Program-made: the position numbers and the translations under genes
Source of the DNA: Tipula vernalis
Lineage: Eukaryota; Arthropoda; Insecta; Diptera; Tipulidae
Reading direction: 5' to 3'
Length of the DNA stretch: 64,000 nucleotides
NCBI GenBank assembly: GCA_958295665.1
Contig: OY282558.1
Coordinates: 356,197,053 to 356,261,052 of the forward strand
Shown: piece after piece, positions 34,867 through 46,100 of the stretch
Numbering within the stretch: position 1 is the first letter of the stretch
Layout of the letters: every line of letters starts with the position of its first letter
Notes under the pieces: model-generated
What the model was told of the DNA's origin: nothing
The model's database searches: none
Seen by the model: the letters and a program-made list of their open reading frames with translations, nothing else

Positions 34867-36680
34867 TTTAATTAATCCGGCGGTGATTGGACTAAATACA
34901 AACAGCATATAGAGGGGTCACTAAATCGTTTTGATCAAACAAATACCTTGAACACTTCTCCTGAAAATGACTCGATGATCGATTTATTTTTAGAGTCCAT
35001 TAAAAATGCTAGAGACAACTCAATTGCTGTCACCTCATTGACTAACATAAATAAAATAAATTTAACAGAAGATATACTGGCTCAAATCAAGTCAGAAATT
35101 GTTTAATCAGCACAAGGCTTAGGACCAGAAGTAGAACTGTTAAAAGCTTTGTTAACATGCTAACCAGAGCAATAAAACTTAAGATCTTAGACATACTGAA
35201 CAAATCCTAGCAAGCCGAGCTTATGAACCTTGAAAAGGGATCCAAAAAATATTGGAATACTGCTAAGTTTGTTAAAACGAAAAGAAGACCAATACCGCCA
35301 CTGCAAATTCAGGAAGATGAAACCACAGTAAAACTTTGTTAAACTCAAAAAAGTGTACAGCGCTCGCAAATACCTTTCATTATGTTTATCAATCCACTCA
35401 TAATTATGGGTCCATTCATGAATGTGATGTCAATATTAGCTGCCAACAATAATTAACTAACTATCATCCACAAGAATTTGAAGAAAATCGTTTAGAAGGG
35501 CTATGTGATATTATTAAAACCCTATGACCGTATAAAGCATCTGGGATGGATTATATTCTTAACATTTTGTTAAAATAGTTGCCAGACTGTGGTGTTAAAA
35601 CTCTCCTGCTAATTTTTATTAGTTGTTTAAAATTGTGTTTTTTCCCAAATTCCTGGAAAATAGCAAAAGTTACTCCAATTCTCAAACCCAATAAGGAATC
35701 CAATAATCCTGAACACTATAAACCTATAAGCCTTCTAAGCTCTATAAGCAAGGTTTTTGAAAAATTTATCAAAATTCGATTACAATGGTTCATAGAAGAT
35801 AACGAATCCCTTATAAATCAGCAATTTGGTTTCAGATCTGGGCATTCTGCGGTACATCAAGTGCACAGAATAGTACAATACCTCAGGGAAAATCGTATCA
35901 ATAAAAAATCCACAGGGCTGGAATTGTTAAACCTCTATCAAGCTTTTGATACAGTACGGATAAACGGTCTTATAGATTCCTACTTAAAGAACAGGAAGTT
36001 TTATGTACAAATATATAATGAAAAATCCAGTCTAATGAATATTCCTGCTGGTCTCCCGCAAGGTTCCGTATTAACTCCTCTGTTATTTAACATATTTATT
36101 AATGATATTCCTAGATTTGAAGACTGCCAATTAGCTTTATTTGCTGATGGTACTGCGATATACTACTCCAATGTTCTCGCCAATAACATAATATCCAAAC
36201 TTAACGGCTATCGAAATGCACTTAACTCTTATTTCACAAATTGGAAACTAAATATAAATACTAGTAAATGTGAAAGTATTTACTTTACAAGTGCTCAACT
36301 TCAATGGAAATCGAAAGTATGCTATCTAGGCCTAATTCTTGATCCAAAGTTGACCTTTGGGAACCATCTGAACCATATTAAAGAAAAATGTAAAAAATTG
36401 TTAAAAGTCCTATATCCACTTCTAAATAAGAATAGTCAACTTAGCTTCAGAAATAAAATACTACTACATATATAAAGTAATGGTTTTGAGCGTTATTCTA
36501 TATGGTTCACCCATATGGTCCAACGCAAAAAACACAAATAGAAATAAAATTCAGATTATTCAAAACAAATTTCTGAAATTGATCCTAAAAGTTCCTATTC
36601 GATATAGAACGGTAAGAGTTCATCGTGAAACCGATACGAGGTTAATAGTTGTAAATAGTCATGTGGTATCTTGCAAATGA
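34867..36680 (+). pseudogene. Jockey-type RT with lost catalytic residues
   Basis: The linker and N-terminal RT traces (34867-35578) have several stops. A 298-codon stretch (35579-36475) then carries EHYKPISLLSSISKVFEKFI, INQQFGFRSGHSAVHQV, GLPQGSVLTPLLFNIFINDI and the palm boxes. The first box reads LLNLYQAFDTV where LDxxKAFD is usual, so one catalytic Asp is Asn. The second reads FADGTAI instead of FADDTAI. About 20-30 residues are deleted after INGLI. A stop at 36473-36475 is followed by MVLSVILYGSPIWSNA, the C-terminal segment of this family, up to about 36640. Confidence 0.85.
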
Positions 36681-36894
36681 GTCCTACCAAATGCGATATT
36701 TGAAGATCCATCTTTCAATCGACTAGTACCAGTTGATGGGGATGGGTGTAACGTAACAGTTAAATTTAGTGGTTTTTCCATTGTTCATTTGCGACTATCG
36801 ATTACATCTTGCACCGAAGGAATATTTTATATGTCTAAATTTAAAAAAAAATCATTAAAAAATTAACAAAAATTAACAAAATTATTTGCTTTAC

Positions 36895-37124
36895 TTGCTC
36901 TTCGGAAGTGGCTCGTTCTTCTAACCTTTGCATACCCTGTACTGCCAGCTGATACTCCGAATATTTGGCGAGCAAGCGTGCCGGTTCTGAGCACCATGAA
37001 TTATCGACTTTTTGCTCTGTAACCCTTGATATTTGAGGAACTTTTGGTGTCCGCTGGATAATATACCATACTATAATTTTCGTCTCCTTCAAACCAGCAC
37101 GCCGGACACACAAACAATTCTTTC
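36895..37124 (-). pseudogene. Exon-like coding fragment of an unnamed insect domain
   Basis: Reads as an internal exon of about 76 codons. TGTAAGCAG on the 5' side looks like an acceptor and GTAAAG on the 3' side like a donor. The first part is KELFVCPACWFEGDENYSMV followed by a Tyr/Pro-rich strand; after one extra A in an A5 run near 37024 the second part continues with NSWCSEPARLLAKYSEYQLA and ends in RATSEEQ. The pattern (a Trp strand, WC or W plus PAR-LAKY-Y-A, then a Thr-Ser-acidic end) resembles the N-terminal module found in many insect proteins, some with DUF4806. Function unknown; it may be host-derived or carried by the surrounding element. Confidence 0.4.
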
Positions 37125-39362
37125 CTGCTTACAGTTTCGAGAACACGGAAAACCTAATAATCATAACAAAGCATACTCTTATATTATTAAACAAACTTAA
37201 AATCACTAGAAAAAATGATTTCATAGCAAACACTTACCATTATTAAAGATAAAATGTACTGTTTCAGTAATTACCGCGTTGATAGGACAATAAGGTTGAA
37301 TAATTATTAACAAATTACAGAAATCCAAAATTGCTTAACACACTGCAGAATCTATATGTGTACTATATTTAAATTTAGAACTAGACAATGTTGTTAACTC
37401 TCTAGCAGGTATTTCCGCTTTTAGACGGAGCACAGAAAACATGAATAATAAATAGAAAATTATTATTTGCTCTTGTACTCTTTGCGCAGAGTTACGTTTT
37501 TATAAGTTGTTTATAATATTATAGGGTCAATGTCCAAGTATACAAGAAATATTTTTAGTGTCTTGTTTTTCTTGTGGTAGAAATCAGTGAGTGTGCTTGA
37601 GAAGAACCCTTCGAGTACAACGCCAAATGTTGACAGTATTTTGGAGGAGTACTTCGAGTGCAAAGAGCTAATAATGTAAAATGTAGAAAACATCGATACG
37701 TCGTGTGAGCGATGTTAGCTGACATAACGAGGCAATAGTAAAATAGTTTGCATTGGTCAAAACAGGAAAACGTATCTCGCTTGATTTAACGCAAGTGTGC
37801 TAGTAAGTTTTAAAAGGCTTCGTTTGCAATTGAGAGATATGTATAAACAAAATTATCTCACATCGAATAGCTTAGCTTTACTGAAAGGCGCAATGGAGCC
37901 TTATGTTCCTGAAATATTAGTATGCATTCGTGATACCAAATATTATTAGATTGGCGGTTGGTGTTTTTACAGTTCAACCGGGAATTAGAATTTCAATTAG
38001 TGAAGTTTTTATATTATATGATCTTTGTTAACGTAGTAATGTGTTAGTAATCTCAACCTGAGAAAATTTTAGACCTAATTTTCGATTTTTTCACATTAAA
38101 ATTACCCTACCATAATTTTTCCAGACCGAAAAAATTGCCTGCTAGAGGGTTAAAGTAAATAATACTTCATGCAAAGTCCAACAGCTAAAACGCTTAACAC
38201 AAAACAATAATGCTTTATGATCAGTGATTTGCTCATTCAAAAGCTAATTAGTTACTTAAAACATTAAATATATTTTGGTTTCTTTTTCGTAAGTTCGTAA
38301 GACAATTTAGCTGTAATAATATTTAATTTACGACAAATAGTTAAAATGGTTATCTATTATGCTATTTAGCTGTTCCATATCTTAAAGCCATCTTTTAATT
38401 TAGTTTTTCTTCTCAAAAAAAAGGCTGCTTCATTTATCTGGTTAAAAAACTTCAACAGAAACAACTTTATTACATGCAAATATTAAAAAAACGCCAATCT
38501 TCAGCTTTTGGTTGATTACCAGAAACTTTTTAACAGATTTAGATTTATTTTTCTGCAAAAATAAATTTTTCGAAAAAAATTTTGATTTTAATTTTATTAT
38601 TAATATCAAATATTTTTGAGTCCCGTTTTTTTTTTCGGACCTACTTTTTCAAACTGTAGGCTTATTCTATAAAAAATAAGAGAATATTTACACGTGATAA
38701 ACAGTGAACGAAGAATCGAAAAATAATTTTATATAATTTTAGTAAAAAATCACAAAGTTTGCCCGTTTTCACGTTTACACATTATCTTATTTTTTACAGA
38801 ATAAGGGTGCTGGTCAATGAAATTTGTTTCCCGTGTATGTTTACGATTAAAAATCACAAGCAAAGTCATATTTTCCCTATCAATATTTCATAAAATCTTT
38901 GTGATATTTATTATTAAAGTATAGAAAACATAATTAGAATGACATTAAATAGCAACAAATTGTTATTGTTACAATAATTTCCAAAATAATATCTCTTAAG
39001 TTAATTCTGACTGTTTTGCTATTTTGAAACCGATTCGTTTAACTGCGTGTTTGCTGTTATAACATTAATTCTTCTTATGTAACTATATTGCGTTAAGCAC
39101 AACGAAAATAAAAATATAATTTTTTTGCTATATGGGAATCTATATTTTTAAATAAATCAAACTGATGTTTCAAAAGTAATTTATCATTTATTGCGAGTTT
39201 GCTGTTTGACGGTGCTATAACTTATCGGCAATCAAACTACGATTACCATTTTTGCTGCTACTACGGCGACACACCAACAAACTCACGTTTTTGGTTATTT
39301 TTTAAGAAGTTATCATAACTAAATTGCTGTGAATTTTAGATGGTACAACGTTTTGACAACTC
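37125..39362. other. Non-coding AT-rich DNA inside the candidate insertion
   Basis: No coding trace recognised on either strand. It forms the right part of the segment bounded by the 16-bp inverted repeats. Confidence 0.5.
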
Positions 39363-39725
39363 CAAATTGTTACTTGGGACTAGCATACCATCAAATCATA
39401 ATACAGTCACACCATCGTAGCAATAAACCATCATACCGCCTTAACGTCATAGGATCATACCATTACACCACCATATAATCACAATCATCATAACATGATA
39501 ACATTATACTCTTATACCATCAAACTATCAGAACCATCACACGACCATCTCACCATCATACATTTAAATTATTACGCCAATGTACTTTAATATATTTTTT
39601 ATTTTGCACTAAATATCTAAAAATCAGCCCAATCAGTGGTTTTAGAAATTCCACTTGGAAATGCCGCCTCCTGCAAAAATGATTCATGCAAAATTTGAAA
39701 GCAATGATATGACATATAAATGTAT

Positions 39726-39770
39726 GAATATATGACATGTAAAGTAACAAACTTTACATGTCATATATTC
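39726..39770. repeat. Perfect 20-bp-arm hairpin
   Basis: The left arm GAATATATGACATGTAAAGT (39726-39745) is exactly inverted at 39751-39770, with a 5-base loop AACAA. It lies in the spacer between two satellite blocks. Confidence 0.9.
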
Positions 39771-39956
39771 TAGAATATAGATTAATCATACCATCAAACC
39801 ATCTGACTATCATACCTTTATATCACCATATCATTTTACTATCAAGCAATCTAACCATCACACCATCATTCTATCAAGCCATCACACCATTGCATCATAT
39901 TACAACCGTACCTAAATATCATCATGCCATCGTAATTTTATACCATCAACATTATA

Positions 39957-40056
39957 CCATCACCATCACCATCACAATCACAGTCACAGTCACAATCACA
40001 ATCAAAATCAAAATCAAAATCAAAATCACCATCACCATCACAATCATAATCACCAT
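39957..40056 (+). repeat. Hexanucleotide CA(C/A/G)TCA repeat
   Basis: About 16 units of a six-base CACCATCA-type repeat that changes in blocks: ATCACC, then ATCACA, GTCACA, ATCAAA, and back to ATCACC. Confidence 0.9.
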
Positions 40057-40124
40057 TAAAAAAGTAACGATACACGTTTCTATTTATGTTTGATTTTGCA
40101 TTAAATATCCAAAAATCAGCTCAA

Positions 40125-43100
40125 GCAAGGTATTTTTTTCAAACTTAGCAATTTCGTAGAAAAATAAATATTTTTATTCTGATAAAACACAGATGAATTT
40201 TATCCAATAGATATCTTGAATGCAAACATTGCATACCTGATGTATATGAAATGTGTATTTTATCTGTTTAAATATTAACGTTATTCCTATCTTCTTTCAA
40301 AATGTCATCCTACCTAAATCTTTGTTACCTCACAGCCTAGAACCAGCACAAACTGGTAAGCTATTTTGAAACAGGAAAATAATAACGACAATTATTTTTG
40401 GAAAAAGATAAAACTTACTCCCTTTTCATGCGATGTCCAAATAGATTTCGGTAAATTTCATTTGCGTAAGACGTATCTATCTGAATAATTTTGTCTGTGA
40501 ATAAGGAATACAAAAAGGTCAATTTCTTTATTATATTTTGTTTATCATACGAGTATTATTATACAATACATACATGTATTTTTTTGATTCAAGCTACACC
40601 TACATCTAAACTTATTTTAAAAATCATGTAGCATTTTAAATTTAAAAATGCTAGAAGAGCAACATAAATCAATGAAGTTGTCGAATATTGGGCACTTAGT
40701 AAGAAATATACTCGTATAATATTCTTATGCAAGAATTTTGAGGAAGTCACATTTGTTCGACCGTAACCAACCGCCTACTCCCCAAATTACAACACAACAA
40801 AAAAAATACAGAAATTTACTCAACCTAAGAGATACCGAAGCAAAACACCATAAACGAGTACAGCTGAAAAAATATTCATTTTTTTTATATAGAAACTGAT
40901 CTGTATTAAAATGAAAAATTAGCCCATTGGGGGCAATTTAAGAATATACATATCCATTTTTTTGTTATTTTGTTTTATTTTTGCTTGCTTTTTACACTTT
41001 ATCTTTGTTGGCCATTCCGCATTGATATACACTTTTTTTGCAGCAAGTTAATTTTCGTTTTTTGTTGTATACATATTCAATTTAAAATTCTAATGGGATA
41101 AAATTAATTTTTTATATATGTAGGTAGTGTTGGGATTATTTTTGTATGGAGTCTTGAAAATGAAAGTAGAAGAACTGACGAAAGACGGGAAAGGAGATGA
41201 AACAAAATTATCCAGCATTTTTGTTAAAAATATTTATACAATGTCCCTAAAAAAAAAAAGTGACGTAATTTTATTTATTTACTCAGTGAATTGACAACAT
41301 TATACATACAATCTATGAAATGACTTAGAAATGACTTAGATCAAATTGTTTGTAAATTTTAAAGCTCTAACGTAATGGACTATAAAATAGCTTTTTTGTT
41401 GTTGGTATTATATTTTGCTTTTTTTTTTTGTATGCTCGACACAAACTTTACACTTTTTGCTTATTTTTGTAATTTTTTGTTGTTCCTATAAGAATTCAAG
41501 TGTTGTAAAATGGTGTGAACAAAAAAGCAAAACAAATTGTTTATCAATAAACGTTTTTTTTTTTGTTACATTTTATATAAATACTTAAGCAAAATTTAAT
41601 TTATTGTAGTTTAATTTATACATTGTATTTTGTACATTATGTTTGGATTTTTTTTTTTTTTTGCGACATTATTTCACATGATCGTTTTTGAAATATATAT
41701 GAACAATTCTTGATTTATTCATGTATGAAAGCTTATTAAAGGTATAACAGTTAGCTACACACTGAAAAATATTTTTATGTGTTAATTATAAACATTTCCC
41801 AAGCCTTTTTAAATGACATTCACTTCCGTACTTTATAATAGATATGTACAAGAGCAAATGGCGCGTGCTACATACAAATTTTGATAGGCTCGAGCTCAAG
41901 CATTTCAATTAAAAAAACACGATTTTTTTAGTATATTTTACCTTCAATCTTACTCTTTTTATAAGTGGCTATTTAATTTCTGCTTTTTAAAACATTTTCA
42001 AGCATGTATATCAGAAATAATGGTGGCACAAAATTTGGGTTGTTTATTATTTTGGTTTCTGGTACACAATTAAATCACTCATCTTTTTGTTTGTTAAGGT
42101 CATTTGTTATAGGCATATAAGTAGATCAGTAGAAAATCGAAACTGTTTATCAGCCAGAGAAAGTGTTTTGTACTAACTGCATACTTCGAAAATAAGCAAA
42201 TTATTTCAAAATAGTGAATAACTTTCGAACTAATCGACATAATGATAGTTTTACAACATGCAAAGAAATTAAGTTAACTTAAATAATTGTACAAGGCGTT
42301 CCGTTTAAAATGTGACTAAACCTATTTTTAGTAAATCAAAAAGCAAACATTTAAGTTTTGGAAATTTATTTTTACTTTGCTAATAGAACTTAAGAGAAAT
42401 TCTAAATAATTTCACTATCAACTATTAACGCGAAATATAATCAATCGGTAATAACAGCTTTGTACAATATTATTATTCCTTGCCCAAAATTCAATATTTA
42501 TCAATCTAGTTCTTTTCCTTTACATATCTCACTCTATTATACCCACCAACTTTCACGCAACTTAAATTTTTGTGTAATTTTCGAAAAACAAACTGCCACA
42601 CAAAAAAATTATATTCACTGTTTAAATGGGGGGGGGGAGCAAGTTCAATTACGCTCGGTAAGAGAGGATAAAATGAAATAGCAAATTATTATAAGTGTCT
42701 CTTCGGCCCGGCCAAAAGCTTGCTGCAGCAATACCTGGGCTCTTTATTGTGGCAGTTTCTTTTTAATAACCAGGTATTGAAAAAATAATTATTTTTAACA
42801 ATTTTGTTCCAACAATAATTTTGGTTTCTTAGGTTATATTTGTGGGGCGGACGGAATCTAGAATCGATCAACTTGGTTCAAATCGATCAACACAGTTTTA
42901 AATATCTTTCGCATTACTAAAAAAAAACTTTGTTTTGAAAACACATCTGATGATACTGACTCCACTGACTAATAAAACGCTTTCCCATAGGGGACAATAA
43001 TGCGGGCCGTTTCCTTATTTATTTGAGTATAACTTCGGTAAATTTTCAATATTATCGAAAATTCTCGAGCCATCTGGAAAAATTGCAATAACTTGAAAAA

Positions 43101-46100
43101 CTACCGAATTATCTTGTTGACGTTATACAGACCAGAAGATTCCGATTTAACCTTCCCAGGAGAAGATTGTTAATCCTTGAGAGAAATATTTGAAAACGAA
43201 AATGAATTAGTGGACGCGTTAGATAACAAATCGACGGTCCTACTGCCCGAGTTCAGACTAGAGCAAGATGAACTATTAATCTCATTGGGTTTGAATATCC
43301 CACTAGAGTCTGGTTACAGTAATCAGAACACAGCAAATATTTTGGAAATAGCCAACTACAAGAAGACTTTAACAATGGCTAAACCACCAAGCACTAGAAA
43401 TCAGTCATTTTATTTCCAAAATGTTAATAAAATGGCTTCGAAATTAGCCCAACTTTGCAATTTTGTGTTAAAAACACTCTTCCCAGTCTACATCATCTGA
43501 TCCTAACTCTTATTTTTATTTTTTTTAAATCGGATTCTTTCTAAAATATTTGTGTATATCTTTTTATAATATGCCGCATTTTAAAATAGTTGGAACAACA
43601 GAATTAGGAAATTAAGCATTTACCTGGAAAATAATATCAGAATACTAAAAGAAATTACAGCTCACAAATCAACATTTTCTGACATAATTCCCGAAACAGT
43701 TTAAATATACGTAAATTTGTTTTAGGTTGTTTTAATTCATTTTATATCTTTGAGGATTGGGGGGAGGGGGGCAGGAGATGCTACTGCACCAAACCACGAC
43801 GCTAAATTTTAATTTCCATCTCGTTAGAAAAAAACAAAAAATTGTACGGAAAAGTTCTGGCATAAATTCTGGTTACCATAAATTGCGTTGTAGTAATTTT
43901 TTGTACAACGCTGAGTGTACTCTTAAAAATGTTTCTTTTTGGTGAAATTTGTTTAAGACCCTCACTATATGCAATCTAAAGCCGTAATACCAGGATCAGA
44001 GGCTTACTTAGAATGTTTACAAGACCTTTACAAATTTTCCCTTTGTATTGGTTGTCAACCTCTTCCTATTTTAAAAGCAATTGGCCGAAGGTCAAATCCG
44101 TCCTCCTCGAAAGCTCGAAAATTACTTTGAAAATTGAATACTGCGTGGTAATTAGTTTTTGCACACCAAGTGACAATAAATATTTTGTGTGTTTGAAGGT
44201 GCAAGTTTGGCTGATAAAATTCATAAGATTCTATCAGCAGCAGTTCGAAGCATTTTTAATGTCGATAATTGAAGCATTTGAGCGGCACCTTTTCCACAGC
44301 GGTAAATTAAGTTCAAACCATAACAGATTTATGTTTTTGGCTTCCGGTAACAATTGTAGCTTCTCCGTAAAATATTTTTGAACAAATACAGTCATTTTTA
44401 CGATTGTAACATTGTTTGCTTTTTCACCGGTAAAAATAGTATTTCTGGATTTTTTGCCTCCGAATCGCTTCAATAACACTTTGCATCTTTAAAGTCGTGA
44501 GAGCTCAATTTTGCCTGGAAGAAGATGGGCTTTTGGGAGCTTTTACTTTTTGTTAAGATTTTATTTGGCTATTTCTCGAACTAATTCGCGGTTTATTTGA
44601 AGGCTCCTGACTACATGAAGCATATTGATTTGCGGATTTCGGTGAATCTGACATTTTATGATGTTGGGGAGCTGTGCAGTGTTGACGGTACATGCTTGAG
44701 TAACGATTTAAACAGTAAATAAAACCATTACAACTCATTAATAAAAAAAGGGGAGGTACTTTTTCTCATTTAAGTGAACTGTGTGGCTTATAATGTATGG
44801 ATGTAAAATCTAAGGATTTAAATTGAAATTCGAGCCTCTATATTTAATTATAGTTGTTATGAATTTATTTTATTTTAGTTTCCATTAAAGTCCACTCTTT
44901 AAAAATTTATTATCGACTATAAGGGTGTGAAAAAAATATTAAAAATTAATTCAAAATTGACCAATCCATAAAATATTAGCGTCGCGTGGAGGATTTTTTA
45001 TTATTTAACATTTTACAGTTTCCTATTGTCTGGACTGCTGTGATTTTGTTGGCGATAGTAGGGTTGCACTTTCTATTAGTCTTAGAACGAGAGTTTGATT
45101 GTTACTAGATGGATATTTTGCAATCGTAAATGTAACAATTATACAAAAGTGTGGTGCAATGCGGGTGGACAATTTTTTTTCCGCATCGCTCGTTCAGTTG
45201 ATAAAATTAGGAAAAAACCAAACCATAAATAAAAATTGAGAATAAGTTTTTCGTTTTGCTTTCATTATTATTGTTGTTTTTAGATTCGACTAAGTAAATT
45301 TCCGCATTATTTTAGTTTAGAGTTCTGATAACCCGAATTAACAATTTTTTTAGGCCACATCAGGTTAACTGCAAAATAACTCGACTCCATCTATATAGTT
45401 TTATACCCTAGATACCCTGGGATTTAATAAAACTGATTTAGTGAATTATAAAGATTAGTCGCAGTGTGTTAACCTCGATTTTAGCTAGTCCCTTTGTTTT
45501 TGCATAGAATACTTATAGTCCAGCTAAATCGGATTTATTAAACCACAGTCTGCCTAGGATATAATATAACCAAGATTCACTGTAGATTGAACTCGAGTCC
45601 ACTCTCAGTATAAAACGGAAATTGGAATTTTTCTGTAACGTTGGCAGATCAAAAAGTTTCATATATTAGTCATTTTCGGAAATAATCGTTAGTCACAATG
45701 TAACCGCCAAATGGTTTAGCAAAATTATGCCAAAAATTTCTGGAATTGTGTAAAAGCAGATGGAATTGTGTAAATTTTACATTTGTTTCTAGATTTTCTA
45801 TCATTTTTCTTGACTATTATTATTACAATATCGTTACAATGTAAATTTTATGAACACCTCGAGAAGTTCGAATAGTCTTAGAATTCTGGTGTAATCCGAT
45901 TCACAAAAGTTGGAAATTTAATTGCAGAACAAAATTTGAATTATAGAATAATCCTTAAAAATCACTAAAAACCTTTTAATGCTAAGGAATAACGCAGTTC
46001 AAAAGCAAAAATAGCGCCTTTTTGGACAAAAATTACTTGTGGATGTCGAATCATCTCGAACATTTGATAATTCGGTGCCAAGCAAGTAAACACTTTTTAA

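Larger units (their letters stand above)
33165..36680 (+). mobile_element. Jockey-type non-LTR retrotransposon, degenerate
   Basis: ORF1 with zinc knuckles, then APE endonuclease, then RT, in the right order on one strand. There are many frameshifts and stops, an internal RT deletion and a 3' end lost at about 36640-36680. The 5' untranslated region probably includes part of 32941-33164. Confidence 0.85.
32664..39378. mobile_element. Candidate 6.7-kb insertion bounded by 16-bp inverted repeats
   Basis: CCCAAGTAACAATTTG at 32664-32679 is exactly inverted at 39363-39378. Immediately outside both ends lies the same CAT-rich satellite, which strongly suggests that a segment with these ends inserted into the satellite. 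The interior holds a jockey-type relic (33165-36680) and an exon-like piece at 36.9-37.1 kb, neither of which encodes an obvious transposase. No clean target duplication is visible. I cannot assign a superfamily. Confidence 0.5.
39379..40060 (+). repeat. CAT-rich degenerate satellite, right part
   Basis: Degenerate CATACCATC/CACCATCA motifs at 39379-39557 and 39775-40056, separated by a non-satellite spacer. A 34-base spacer segment beginning ATTTTGCA (39601-39634) recurs directly at 40091-40124 with a few changes, so the spacer and satellite may form a larger repeat of about 490 bases. Confidence 0.75.

Noticed and set aside
32664..39378. Maverick/Polinton element
   Set aside because: Inverted ends are only 16 bp, and no polymerase, integrase or capsid gene is visible inside.
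39957..40056. CRISPR-like or His-rich coding repeat
   Set aside because: Units are six bases with no spacers; it is a microsatellite in a eukaryotic genome.
43177..43500. 107-codon frame starting at TTG
   Set aside because: No recognised motif, no plausible start and no supporting context; kept only as a remark.
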